Made by a program: the position numbers and the translations under genes
Notes under the pieces: model-generated
Databases searched by the model: none
What the model saw: the letters and a program-made list of their open reading frames with translations, nothing else
Told to the model about the DNA's origin: nothing
Shown: one piece after another, positions 47,925 through 57,671 of the stretch
How the letters are laid out: the number at the start of each line of letters is the position of its first letter
Numbering within the stretch: position 1 is the stretch's first letter
Source: Edaphobacter lichenicola
GTDB taxonomy: Bacteria > Acidobacteriota > Terriglobia > Terriglobales > Acidobacteriaceae
Assembly (NCBI RefSeq): GCF_014201315.1
Contig: NZ_JACHDY010000004.1
Location: 310,001 to 374,000 of the forward strand
Length of the DNA: 64,000 bases
Direction: 5' to 3'

Positions 47925-48395
47925 TCAACGTGTAGATGCCATAAATTGCGGAGGCGATCGAAATTCATGAATTCGAATAAGGCACCCGCTTCCAGGAGTG
48001 CGTTTATTGCACTCTTTGAAGTCTGCCTCCATAAAATATGGGCAGCGAGTGCGTTGCAGGAGATTACCTCCGGCTGTGGCCATATTACGCAATTGCGTCG
48101 TCGCGCCACTTAATATGGCCTGAGACAAAACAGGGTACTGCGTCCGAATCAAATTGTGATTTGCAATAGCACTGTTGCTGGCACCTGCATGAATCATTAC
48201 TCCGCCGCCCGACGTCGCATAGATATTCTTCAGATCAAGTCTGCGGATGTCGATTAGTGCAGACGGCTTCTCTACGTTGTCCTTCATCAGGTCGACAAGG
48301 TTGGTCCCGCCGGCAAGATATTTGCCACCCGTCGAAATCGCGCTCGAGATGGCGTCTTCGACGCTCGAAGCTCGCTGAAACAAAAAGCTGTTCAT
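47925..48395 (-). pseudogene. Truncated FAD-binding subunit of a molybdenum hydroxylase
   Basis: About 156 residues, against the roughly 330 expected. [39 protein letters not shown] is a good N-terminus with the FAD-phosphate loop AGGTNL, and [29 protein letters not shown] is the well-known central block. The protein then ends after about 18 unrelated residues, so the C-terminal half (rest of the FAD domain and CO-dehydrogenase C-terminal domain) is missing. The ATG overlaps the stop of the [2Fe-2S] gene by four bases. Truncation lies on the side facing the IS-like repeats. Almost surely inactive. Confidence 0.8.
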
Positions 48396-48976
48396 AATTG
48401 GCCTCGTTGCGACACCGCTCGAACAGCAGCAACGATGTTTGCGTAGGCCCCACACCGGCAGATATTGCCGGCCATACGCTCACGAATCTCATGTTCGCTG
48501 AGTTCCATCCTCCCGTTGACTACCTCCCCACGGGTTCCTTCGTACGAGACCATGCTGAGATCGCCTCGTGCGTGCTCTCGCAACATGGCGTGGGCGGAAG
48601 AGATCTGACCGGGGGTGCAATAGCCGCATTGGAATGCGTCGTGCTCAAGGAATGCTTGTTGCAAGTCGCTCAGATCATCGCCCTCGGACAGGCCCTCCAC
48701 GGTCAACACCTTTGACTCGCTTACTGAGGCTGCCAGGGTGTGACAACTGACGACGCGCTCCTCATCGACTGAAACAGTGCATGCACCGCATAGTCCGTGA
48801 TCGCAACCCTTTTGGGTCCCTGAAAGATCGAGCCGTTCACGTAAAAGATCCAGCAACGTAGTCCGCGTATCGATGATAAGAGCGTATCTCGGTCCGTTGA
48901 TCGTTAAAGTGATCTTTACTGAGTTTGACGCCGAGCTCACCCTAGGTGGACTGTCTGTGTGCGAAATCCCGCTCAT
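48392..48976 (-). CDS. [2Fe-2S]-binding subunit of a molybdenum hydroxylase
   Basis: 194 residues. [38 protein letters not shown] holds the plant-type [2Fe-2S] cysteines, and [10 protein letters not shown] .. [13 protein letters not shown] the second, helical cluster. Both sites look intact. The enzyme class oxidises aldehydes, purines or other aromatics with electrons passing Mo, two Fe-S clusters and FAD. Four-base ATGA overlaps join it to genes on both sides. The reading frame survives although both partner genes are broken, so the complex as a whole cannot be functional. The start at 48976 is set by the overlap. Confidence 0.85.
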   Translation of the reverse strand: MSGISHTDSPPRVSSASNSVKITLTINGPRYALIIDTRTTLLDLLRERLDLSGTQKGCDHGLCGACTVSVDEERVVSCHTLAASVSESKVLTVEGLSEGDDLSDLQQAFLEHDAFQCGYCTPGQISSAHAMLREHARGDLSMVSYEGTRGEVVNGRMELSEHEIRERMAGNICRCGAYANIVAAVRAVSQRGQL

Positions 48977-51029
48977 TGGTGTCCTCCGGCCTGGTACGAA
49001 CTGGGCGCAAACGGCTGCATTAGCTGTTCGATCGTGATGGGAAGTTGTCGCAGGCGCTTTCCAGTTGCATGGAAGATCGCATTCGTGATTGCCGCAGGCA
49101 CGCCACATATGCCGATCTCACCGATTCCCCGAGCTCCCATTGGGTTAAGTAGGTTATCGGGGAACTCCACGAACGAGATGTCGAAAGCTGGCCTATCGGC
49201 GTGCGTCGGCAGATAGTATTCCCCAATGAGTTGTGCAGTCTTGGTGTCGTATAGCAATTGCTCGAGCAGAGCCATTCCAAGACCGAAGGTGACGCCACCC
49301 ATGATCTGGTTTCTGGCTAGCTTTGGATTCAATACTCTGCCGCAGTCAAAGGTTGCCACCCAACGCGTCACTGTGGCACGGCCAATCTCTTCATCGACTT
49401 CGACCTCGCAGAAATGAGCACCGAAGGACTGAAGGCGTACTTCTCCTGGTCGCATGCATCGCTTTGGACGGCGAAGGCGAGCGCCACTTTCAGTGATGGT
49501 TGTGCTACTGAAGAGTTGTGCGATACGGTTCGCCTGCATCTGGACGGAGTTTGGAATGGATGATGCCTGCCTCCATCGCCAGATCTTTCGTGTTGAAACT
49601 GTAAAATTGGGAAACCGGATTCTGAACGGCCAACTCCAATACGCGGCGTTTCCCACTCAAGAGCGGCCCCATACACTGCGGAGCCAACCGTTGCCGTTGT
49701 CTGCGAAGCTCCGCTGTACGGTGCATCCGGATAGTGCGAGTCTCCCGAGTGGAAGATGGCGTCTCCGATTGCCAAGCCCGCAGCCTGAGCAGCGACCTGC
49801 GTCATTACGGTGCGAACGCTGTTGCCAACTTCATGTGTGGCAGACGAAAAGCGGACCTTCCCGTCCGCATCGGTGACAACGCTGCACCCCGCGGCCATGC
49901 GGCGGCCCGGATACGTAGCGGTGGCCATTCCCCAACCTACCTGCACGCCGTTTCTGCGCATCGATCGCGGTGCTGGAATTCGGTGGTTCCAGCCAAATCG
50001 TAAAGCCGCCTGATCGTAGCACTCCAGCAGATGTTTGCTTGACCATGGCTTTCCGCTGGCCTGATCAAAGTCCACATGATTACGCCGGCGAAGATCGACG
50101 GGATCTAATCCGGACTCGTCGGCGAGCTCATCCATCGCAGCTTCAAGAGCGAAGAGTCCTGGTGCTTCACCTGGTCCGCGCATGAAACAGGGTGTGGGAA
50201 GATTGACACGAGCAACGCGATGGGAGACGACCATGCGCGGCGAACGATAGAGAAAACGCGTAGAAAGGCCTGTAGGCTCGCAGAAACGTCCAACGGTTGA
50301 TGTTTCGGTGAGAGTGTGGTGTTCACTGCTCTCAATCACGCCGTCCGCATTCGCGACGAGCGAGATGTCCTGCTGTGTGCGAGGTCGGTGGCCCGTGGAA
50401 GAGAACATCTGGTCGCGCGTCAGGACCAGCTTGACGGGTCTGCCGATCTCACGCGATGCGACGGCGGCCAATACGACATGCATCCACAAGAAGCTTTTGG
50501 ACCCAAATGCACCGCCTACCAACGGCGACAAGATATGTATCTTCTCTTCGGCAATGCCGAGGTATCCGGCGAGAGCCTTACGCTCCCCGGTGATCCATCG
50601 TGTGCTGTCATAGATCGTCAGGGTGTAGCCTTCCCAGGAGGCGATGGTCGACGAGAGCTCAATCGGATAATGGGCATTGATCGGTGTGCTGTAGCGCACC
50701 GAAACACGCACGCCAATGGGTTCGTCGTGAGTTCCACGGAAGTCCTGAAGCTTCTCTTCTTCGAGTTTCACGAAGTGATCGGGAAGATAACTCCCATGCC
50801 GTATCTGTCCACCTTTTTCATCGGGTGCGACCTCAGAGGCAAGAACGGCTTCAATATGCAACAGCGGCGGGAGTATCTCGTAATCCAGGTCAAATAGGGA
50901 AGCTGCAAACGTCGCGTTCTCGAGCGAATCTGCTATGACGAGTGCCATACGGATCGCGATTGAACGATATTCTTCGGACTGGCTAGAAGAAAAGTGATCG
51001 GGCTGGCCGATCAGAGCAGCCGCGATCAA
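48973..51029 (-). pseudogene. Frameshifted, 5'-truncated molybdopterin-binding subunit
   Basis: The coding potential runs through three reading frames. Up to about 49680 one frame carries LVGGAFGSKSFLWMHVVLAA, FMRGPGEAPGLFALEAAMDELA and ATVGSAVYGAALEWE. A second frame then reads LAVQNPVSQFYSFNTKDLAMEAG (about 49640-49510), and a third from about 49500 reads LQSFGAHFCEVEVDEEIGRA .. GARGIGEIGI, which holds the active-site Glu region, to the stop. Two frameshifts are therefore needed. The first 110 or so residues of the family are also absent. It resembles XdhA/aldehyde oxidoreductase large subunits of the YagR/PaoC group. Sequencing errors could explain the shifts but not the truncation. Confidence 0.85.
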
Positions 51030-51643
51030 AAGTTCGGGTCGAAATTGATAACGCTAAAGGTTGTAATAACAAAGACTTATGCTCCATGGCTGGTAAGCAC
51101 AAGTCTGTTGATGGAACGATGGGGAAGGGTAGGGAAGTCTTATTATGGGGCTATGTGGGGTTGGCACTCTCCTGCCCCAACCGTTACTCCTAAGTGGCTA
51201 ACGGTCACTCTCAATGGGCTAGCCGGAAGTTGTAGAGTGGAAAAGTGGACAGACCATGTACGCTTCAGAGGTTTCGTCTGGAGAAAAGTGAGTCTCGTTG
51301 AGTTTAGCTCCTTTGAAGATAGCCTTCAGCCTTTCCCTATTTTTTACCCTTGAGCTATCGAAGTAGAGAATTCGCAGCGGAGCAGCCGGTGCCACGGAAG
51401 GTCTGGGTAGAAAGGTTCAGAACCAATCACCGGATTCCTTCGGATGACGGGCAATTCGGAAGTTACCGCCTTACTTCCTGTTTCCCGACCAACCGCCCGG
51501 AACTCAGGGTAAAAGGGATGACAGAACTTCTCACTGAGTGCACTCGTCGTGTTGTCGCCAATTGACACCCCATTCCGGCTCAAGCACCGAACCTGGCAAA
51601 AGGTGGCCATAAATATCATAAGGCGTGGGTTAAGAAATACGAA
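51030..51643. other. Intergenic region with no supported gene
   Basis: About 610 bases between the broken molybdenum enzyme and the phosphatase gene, visibly lower in GC and lacking the local codon pattern. A 119-codon plus-strand frame (50994-51353) has no ribosome-binding site or recognisable sequence. It could be decayed insertion or gene DNA. Confidence 0.45.
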
Positions 51644-52564
51644 TCATCCGGCAAGTGCTGTCGGGTGTCGGCGTGTCGCGTCGCGTTGAATCACTGTCAA
51701 ACTGACATCGTCGCAAAGCGGACCACCGTTCGCGAAGTCTTGTAAGGTGGCAAGGAGCATCATGAGCGTGGCTTGAGCGAACGGCGATTTGGCGCCTCGT
51801 AATGCCGCTACGATCCGATCCAGTCCGAATTCTTCGTCTGCAGTGTTACGGCATTCAAGTACACCATCGGAGTATGCGACAAGCGTGTCTCCGGGTTCGA
51901 GAATCAGTTTGCCCAACTCGAACTTCGCACCTTCGATAGCACCTAACAGCGGACCACCTCTCTCGAGCAGCTCAGTCCGTCCATCCGCGCGAAGCAATAT
52001 CGGCGGAAAATGGCCGGCATTGCAGTAGGTCAGTTCTCCAAGATTGCAGTCAACCCGCGCGAGAAATGCCGTGGCGAACGGTGCAACCGGCCGCAGATAG
52101 CAGAGGTGGCGATTTATCTCCGAGGCGATCCTTGCGGGGTCAGAATGTGGACGGTCGTAACTTTGCAAAAGCCCCGCCAGATTGGTGAACCACATTCCAG
52201 CCGCAACGCCTTTACCGGCGATGTCTCCGTGCGCTACAAGAACCTTGGACCCGCTTTGCAAGAACGACGTGAAATCCCCGGCGAGAAAGCGCGCCGCGAA
52301 GACCTCGCTTGCGAACTGTAAACAGCCGCGGCGCAACTCGCGCGGGCCGCTTAGTTTGCGCTGGATCTGTGCGGCCTCGAACAGTTGTAAATGGAGATCA
52401 AGTTTCTCTTGCAGAAGCGAGTCCCTCTCGTCCGCTAGTGGCACACTCGATGGTAGTGGCGGCATCGACGCCACCATCGAGGATTGGGGCATGCTGTAAC
52501 TTTGGTGCCCGCCGTTAGTCCGCAACTTGCCTTCACTTTTTGGTAGTACTCTGCCTTCGTTCAT
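51644..52564 (-). CDS. PP2C-type (SpoIIE/RsbU-like) serine phosphatase
   Basis: 306 residues. A disordered N-terminus (1-45) and a coiled-coil linker (about 48-75) lead to the phosphatase domain: FASEVFAARFLAGDFTSFL and VAHGDIAGKGVAAGM provide the metal-binding aspartates, then YCNAGHFPPILL, LVAYSDGVLE and LCDDVSLTVI. The usual GGDFYD is AGDFTS here, but the key Asp remains. Relatives dephosphorylate anti-anti-sigma factors in partner-switching pathways. No anti-sigma gene is in the window. Third gene of an operon after a histidine kinase and response regulator (31 bases downstream of the latter). Confidence 0.85.
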   Translation of the reverse strand: MNEGRVLPKSEGKLRTNGGHQSYSMPQSSMVASMPPLPSSVPLADERDSLLQEKLDLHLQLFEAAQIQRKLSGPRELRRGCLQFASEVFAARFLAGDFTSFLQSGSKVLVAHGDIAGKGVAAGMWFTNLAGLLQSYDRPHSDPARIASEINRHLCYLRPVAPFATAFLARVDCNLGELTYCNAGHFPPILLRADGRTELLERGGPLLGAIEGAKFELGKLILEPGDTLVAYSDGVLECRNTADEEFGLDRIVAALRGAKSPFAQATLMMLLATLQDFANGGPLCDDVSLTVIQRDATRRHPTALAG

Positions 52565-52595
52565 AATCTATGCCTCTTAGATTCTGATCGTTGCT

Positions 52596-53318
52596 TTAGC
52601 CGACGAACCGGTACCCTGTTCCATGCACTGTGAGAAAGTACTGTGGCTGCTCGGGATCGGGTTCAAGTTTTTGGCGCAGACGTACCAGGTGCGTATCCAC
52701 CGTCCGGGTAGTTGGGAAATTCTCATACCCCCAAACCTCTTCCAGAAGACGATCGCGACTGAGCGTTTCGCCCGAATGACAGATGAAGTACTTCAACAGC
52801 TCGAACTCTTTGGAGGAAACCTCGAGAGCCTTGCCTGACCTGAGCACTCGTTGACGCCGCAGATCGACGTCCACGTTACCGAACGAGTGTTGATCCTGAT
52901 TTTTTGGAACCACTGCCGTGCGTCGCAGCACGGCCTTCACTCGCGCCAACAACTCGCGGATTGAGAACGGCTTGGTCACATAGTCGTCCGCGCCCAGTTC
53001 GAGGCCCACCACTTTGTCTAACTCCTGGCCGCGGGCAGTCAGCATGATGATCGGGATCGAACCACGTTGAGCGCGTAGCTGTTTGCATACTTCTAGTCCG
53101 CTCATGCGGGGCATCATGACATCCAGGACCACAAGATCGGGAGACTCTTCCAGCGCTCTCTGAAGGCCTTCGATCCCATCGCCCGCTGTAAGTACTTCAT
53201 AGCCTTCAAACTCGAAGTTGTCTCGAAGTCCGGCCACCATATTGGGCTCGTCCTCCACGACAAGAATTCTCGCTGGCCTCGGTGCTTCTGTTACCTTCGT
53301 CTTCTCTTTCTGTCTCAT
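52596..53318 (-). CDS. OmpR-family response regulator
   Basis: 240 residues. The receiver domain (about 17-130) has the acidic pair in VVEDEPN, phospho-acceptor D66 in LVVLDVMMP, Thr in MLTAR and Lys in YVTKPFS. The winged-helix output domain (about 145-238) has ELLKYFICHSGETLSRDRLLEEVWGY and TVDTHLVRLRQKLEPDP .. VHGTGYRFVG. It should bind DNA direct repeats when phosphorylated by the kinase encoded 17 bases upstream. Target genes are unknown. Confidence 0.95.
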   Translation of the reverse strand: MRQKEKTKVTEAPRPARILVVEDEPNMVAGLRDNFEFEGYEVLTAGDGIEGLQRALEESPDLVVLDVMMPRMSGLEVCKQLRAQRGSIPIIMLTARGQELDKVVGLELGADDYVTKPFSIRELLARVKAVLRRTAVVPKNQDQHSFGNVDVDLRRQRVLRSGKALEVSSKEFELLKYFICHSGETLSRDRLLEEVWGYENFPTTRTVDTHLVRLRQKLEPDPEQPQYFLTVHGTGYRFVG

Positions 53319-53335
53319 GCCGGCATCCCTTTCGC

Positions 53336-54988
53336 CTACTGGACCTCAGAAGTCTGCACCGGCAGCGTAATAGTGAACTTGCTGCCTCGGCCGGGCTCGC
53401 TCTCAACTGCAACTTCACCGCCATGTGCCTGCACGATATGGCGTACCAGAGACAGCCCCAGTCCGCTTCCCTTGGTGTTGTGCATCATTGGATCACCCAC
53501 TCGATAGAACTTCTCAAAGATCTTCGGCTGCTCCTTCGCGGGAATGCCGATTCCATGATCGACAACCTCAAGGTTGACGCCGCCAGTGTTTCGGTAGAGG
53601 TTTACCTCAAGGTATTTCTCCGTCGCCGAGTACTTCACCGCGTTGTTCACCAGATTCAGCAGCGAACGCGCAATTGCTTCGCGATCTACACTCACTTGTG
53701 GCAGATCGTTATCGATCTTCTGTTCGAACTGGAAACCGTTTTGTTCGATTTCGAAACGATATGACTCCAGCGTGCCCCGCACCAGATCGGCCACATCCGT
53801 TTCGCGGAAGTCGTACTCTTTCTTGCCAGACTCGATACGCGAGAAGTCCAGAATATTGTTGATCAGCGAACTTAACCGCTCACTTTCTTTGCGAATGATC
53901 TCGTAATATTCCTGACGCTTTCCCGGGTTGGAGATGCGTCCCAGTTCGAGCGTCTCTGCGTAAAGGCGGATGAGGGCCAGAGGAGTTCGCAGCTCGTGCG
54001 AGACATTCGAGACAAAATCGGATTTCAACTTCGCCAGTGCAAGCTCGCGCGAGACGTTTCGATAGGCGAGAAGCATTCCTCCGCCCATCAGCAGCGAAAG
54101 CGCTCCGAGAATAAGGAAGGCCGTCCGAATAAAGTGGTTGCTGATGTTCGCAATCGTGGTTCCGCGCAGCTTAATTCCCAAAATCAGTCCGGGGAACACA
54201 CCGTCAAAACCGCGCTCAACTTCAGGCGAACCTCCATCCCAACAGAGCGACGAAGCCAAAGGTTCGCGGTCCTTCGCGGTCCGCACCATCATCACCGGTT
54301 GAGGATGCGATGTATCGTTATTGTTCTGATTTGGCAGCACATCGTTCAGCGCCTGCGGAAAAAACTTGTTACTTAGATAGTCGGTATCGTAGACAAACCC
54401 TGCCAGAGCGGGATGCTCCGCAGTCGAACCGCGCGGCATGAATAGCACTAAAGACTGATACTGCCATTTGTCACTCCTGGGTCCCATAGTGGAGGTTAGG
54501 TAGACGCGCCGCCCGTCCATCGCCTCGATCTTCTGTATCTTGGTGATCCAGTCATTGGAATCCAGATCAAACCAATGTCCGACCATGGATGAGAGATTCC
54601 TGCGTTCTTCCTCAAATTGAGGATCGCCCATCCGATCAGGCTGAGATTGAATCACAAGTTGGCCCTTCCCGGTCCACAGAAACGCATGGGCAATGTCACG
54701 GTGTGACGCTAGGAAAGCCTTGAGTTGGTCGCCCGCGGTCGCATCGGGAAATTTCGCACGGGCTTCCTCGGAGATCTCGTAAGCGCGCGCGTCAATCCGC
54801 TTTTCAGCGATAGCTAAGACCTGTTGATACTCCCGTTGAAAGACAGCCTCGATCGATTTTTCACGTTGTATGGTCCTCAGGTGCCACACACCGACCGCGA
54901 TGAGCGCGGCCGCGGGCAACATAACTCCCAGCATGAACACCAACATGCGGGGGCGATCGGACCATCGGCGAACTTGGAACTTCCGCAT
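53336..54988 (-). CDS. Membrane sensor histidine kinase
   Basis: 550 residues. Helix 1 (about 15-35), an extracytoplasmic sensor domain of about 220 residues with no recognised family, and helix 2 (about 270-292), then a short linker to HisKA with FVSNVSHELRTPLALIRLY (His331). The ATPase domain has LLNLVNNAVKYS (N box), VVDHGIGIP (G1), KIFEKFYRV (F box) and GSGLGLSLV (G2). All catalytic boxes are intact. First gene of the kinase/regulator/phosphatase operon. Start chosen at ATG 54988, giving a short basic N-terminus before helix 1. Confidence 0.94.
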   Translation of the reverse strand: MRKFQVRRWSDRPRMLVFMLGVMLPAAALIAVGVWHLRTIQREKSIEAVFQREYQQVLAIAEKRIDARAYEISEEARAKFPDATAGDQLKAFLASHRDIAHAFLWTGKGQLVIQSQPDRMGDPQFEEERRNLSSMVGHWFDLDSNDWITKIQKIEAMDGRRVYLTSTMGPRSDKWQYQSLVLFMPRGSTAEHPALAGFVYDTDYLSNKFFPQALNDVLPNQNNNDTSHPQPVMMVRTAKDREPLASSLCWDGGSPEVERGFDGVFPGLILGIKLRGTTIANISNHFIRTAFLILGALSLLMGGGMLLAYRNVSRELALAKLKSDFVSNVSHELRTPLALIRLYAETLELGRISNPGKRQEYYEIIRKESERLSSLINNILDFSRIESGKKEYDFRETDVADLVRGTLESYRFEIEQNGFQFEQKIDNDLPQVSVDREAIARSLLNLVNNAVKYSATEKYLEVNLYRNTGGVNLEVVDHGIGIPAKEQPKIFEKFYRVGDPMMHNTKGSGLGLSLVRHIVQAHGGEVAVESEPGRGSKFTITLPVQTSEVQ

Positions 54989-55272
54989 ATCTACTCTTTC
55001 GGAGAGGCGCCCGTGCGCTCTGAGAAACGCCCCATCTCCATCGGATTGAAGAATAAGCAAAAAAACTCGGCGATATGTCACAAGGGCGCAACAAATTGCA
55101 AAAAGTTGTGAACTCACAGGACCATCAAAAAAAGCCCAAGAGCAAGATGTTCTAATAATCAGATGTTTACTGAGTAAGTCCAGGGTGGCATGAGTCTTTG
55201 GGGTTCGCAGGCCATAAAAGCGACTCGTTCCTCTATTTGAGCTCTTTTCATTGGCTGCACTTGGAGACAGTG

Positions 55273-56370
55273 TCAGTCACCAAGCTGCAGAACCTCTCCG
55301 CTTTGCTCGCTGGAGCGGTAAAGCGCTTCCACCAGCGCCATGGTTTGAAAGGCGTCTTCGTAGTGGGTCGGGAGGCTGGCTGTTGAGCCTTCGACGAAGG
55401 CCTGAAGGGCACCCATCGTTCCGATAAAGCCGTCGGGAATGTTAGCTCCGGCAACTGGAAGTGCCTGCCAGCAGTCCTCAGTGCATCCCCGCTCGGCAAA
55501 CTCGGCTGTGTCGGGAACCCCCATGGGGTAGTCCAGATTCAAGCCCATGCTGATGCGAGCCGCACCACGAGTACCTTCCCACTGGACGAAGCTGTGCTGA
55601 TGCTTCTGGCCAAAGTTGTGGTGATGACTACTTGCAACGAAAACCCGCATGTTGCCGCCGTAGTCCAGGATTGCGATGGTCTTGGTTGCGGCCAAGTTAG
55701 CCGTGTGAGGGTCGTTTACGGTTTTAGCGTAGACGCTATTTGGGTTTCCGAGCCAGGAACGAATCAGGTCGAAGTAGTGGATGCTGTGATACATAATCTC
55801 AACTCTTGGGGCGGTGGCGAGGAAGGTCCAGAGATCCCAGGGGGTATAGGTAGTGGTTTGAACCTGAAGATCATGGAGATCTCCTAGCAAACCTGCCCTT
55901 GCCAGGGCTGAGATAGCCAGATTGTTAGGGGAATAACGCAGGGAGAAGTTGACTGAGGCCGTGAGTCCCTTGGTCCGGCAGAGATCGCGAATGAGGCGCG
56001 CCTCTTTGAGTGTCTCTCCCATAGGCTTCTGCATCAGGACAGCGGACCCATCAGGAATGTGAGGAAGGATATGCGATAGTTGCGAAGCAGGTACGGCGAT
56101 GTCGTAGACGACATCATCGGGCGCGAACTGCACGACACTGTCGATATTGTCAAAGGTGCGAGCGATGGCGTGACTCTTAGCCAGTAACTCTGCTCGTTCA
56201 AGACTCTGATCCATCAAACCTATGACCGAGAACTTGCCCTTTTGGTACGCAGGCAGATGTGCGGACCGAACGATGCCTCCCGCCCCGATGATAACGATAG
56301 GGCGGCTGTGTTTGGGCATTGGCGGCGAAGCGTGCGCCTTAATCGCGGAAAGGACTGAGTCCTGGATCAT
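55273..56370 (-). CDS. Gfo/Idh/MocA-family sugar oxidoreductase
   Basis: 365 residues. RPIVIIGAGGIVRSAHLPAYQKGKFSVIGLMD is the NAD(P)-binding Rossmann start, and VLMQKPMGETLKEARLIRDLC carries the conserved KP of the family (usually EKP; here QKP). The C-terminal domain has the HSIHYFDLIRSWLG helix with the catalytic His. It most likely oxidises a sugar or sugar derivative. In this cluster it may supply the first step (sugar to lactone), since no second SDR is present. The ATG overlaps the transporter stop by four bases, which fixes the start. Confidence 0.88.
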   Translation of the reverse strand: MIQDSVLSAIKAHASPPMPKHSRPIVIIGAGGIVRSAHLPAYQKGKFSVIGLMDQSLERAELLAKSHAIARTFDNIDSVVQFAPDDVVYDIAVPASQLSHILPHIPDGSAVLMQKPMGETLKEARLIRDLCRTKGLTASVNFSLRYSPNNLAISALARAGLLGDLHDLQVQTTTYTPWDLWTFLATAPRVEIMYHSIHYFDLIRSWLGNPNSVYAKTVNDPHTANLAATKTIAILDYGGNMRVFVASSHHHNFGQKHQHSFVQWEGTRGAARISMGLNLDYPMGVPDTAEFAERGCTEDCWQALPVAGANIPDGFIGTMGALQAFVEGSTASLPTHYEDAFQTMALVEALYRSSEQSGEVLQLGD

Positions 56371-57671
56371 GCTGTAGTCCCCACGGCGGGGGTCTGTGAT
56401 GAGAACGCCGCAACTACGAGGTAGCAGACGGCGGGGACGAGATATGCAGCAGCCATGCTGCGGGAATATTCGGAGATGAGTCCCATAACGGGGGTCAAGA
56501 TAGCGCCACCGAGGATGGCCATGACGATCAGTGATCCGGCGAGATTTGTCTCTTCTCCCATACCGCGAATGCCAATGGCAAAGATGGTGGGATACATGAT
56601 CGACATAAAGAAGCTGGTCATAAGAATCGCGAACAGGCCATACCAGCCGGAGGCCAAGATCCCAATAGCCAATAGCAAAACGTTCAGGATGGCATAGGCC
56701 GTCATAAGCTTTGCGGGAGCTAGCCATTGCATGATATACGCCGAGCCGAACCTGCCGATGCCGAAGGCTACAAGGGTTCCAGTCAACAGAAGTCCGGCGG
56801 TGCGCTCTGAGACGTGGGTGTACTCCTGGGCGTATGGGATGAAGTAGCTCCATGTACCAACTTGCGCGCCCACGTAGAAAAACTGCGCGACGATGGCATA
56901 CATCAGCAGACGATGACGAAACAGTCGTTTCCACGAACCGGATGACGGAGCGGCGGCTTCAATTACTCGTGGGATGCGCGGAAAATGGGTGACAGCAATC
57001 AGAGTTGCCCAGGCCAGAGCGATGACACCGAGCACTAAGTATGGAGTGACGACTCGCTGGGTTTCGTGATGGAGATAGGCAACGTATGTGCCGCTGCTGA
57101 GCATGGATGCTTTTTGCGCTGGTGTCAACTCGATCCCGGAAAAGATGAAACTTGTCCCGATAAGGACGCCGCTGATTGCACCAATGGGATTGAAAGCCTG
57201 TGAAAAATTCAGTCGGCGCTCTGCGCTGGTGGCTGGACCTAGCTGCGCGATGAAGGGATTGGCTGCAGTCTCCAGAAAGGCGAGGCCACTTGCCACGATG
57301 AAGAGTGCGCTGAGAAAGAAGGCATAGCTGCTGGTCATGGCCGCAGGCCAGAAGAGCATACAACCCAGACCGAAACATAGGAGGCCAGTGATAAAACCCG
57401 ATTTGTAACCGTACCGTTTGATGAGCAATCCAGCAGGCAGGGCAAGAAGAAAGTAGCCAAGATAGAAAGCGGATTGCACCAACCCAGCTTGGAATCGGCT
57501 TATGGCGAACGACTTCATGAACTGGCGAATCAGAACGTCATTCAGATTGTTGGGGACACCCCAGAGAAAGAACAGGCCGGTAGCCAAAATAAAGGGGCGC
57601 ATGAGGCCTTTTGGAAGAAAGGACGAGATCTCGCTGGTCTCTGCGGTCCGTAAAGGGAGAGAAGGATGCAT
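56367..57671 (-). CDS. fucP: FucP-like sugar:proton symporter (MFS)
   Basis: 434 residues, 12 helices. MRPFILATGLFFLWGVPNNLNDVLIRQFMKSFAISRFQAGLVQSAFYLGYFLLALPAGLLIKRYGYKSG matches the FucP subfamily, including the FLWG..NNLND segment around the proton-coupling Asp. GLAFLETAANPFIAQLGP is the other typical block. It imports L-fucose or a similar hexose. It overlaps the lactonase gene by one base and the oxidoreductase by four, so the three are translated together. Confidence 0.92.
   Translation of the reverse strand: MHPSLPLRTAETSEISSFLPKGLMRPFILATGLFFLWGVPNNLNDVLIRQFMKSFAISRFQAGLVQSAFYLGYFLLALPAGLLIKRYGYKSGFITGLLCFGLGCMLFWPAAMTSSYAFFLSALFIVASGLAFLETAANPFIAQLGPATSAERRLNFSQAFNPIGAISGVLIGTSFIFSGIELTPAQKASMLSSGTYVAYLHHETQRVVTPYLVLGVIALAWATLIAVTHFPRIPRVIEAAAPSSGSWKRLFRHRLLMYAIVAQFFYVGAQVGTWSYFIPYAQEYTHVSERTAGLLLTGTLVAFGIGRFGSAYIMQWLAPAKLMTAYAILNVLLLAIGILASGWYGLFAILMTSFFMSIMYPTIFAIGIRGMGEETNLAGSLIVMAILGGAILTPVMGLISEYSRSMAAAYLVPAVCYLVVAAFSSQTPAVGTTA

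Noticed and set aside
50994..51353. 119-codon plus-strand frame
   Set aside because: No ribosome-binding site, no familiar sequence, and overlaps the decayed molybdenum enzyme gene.
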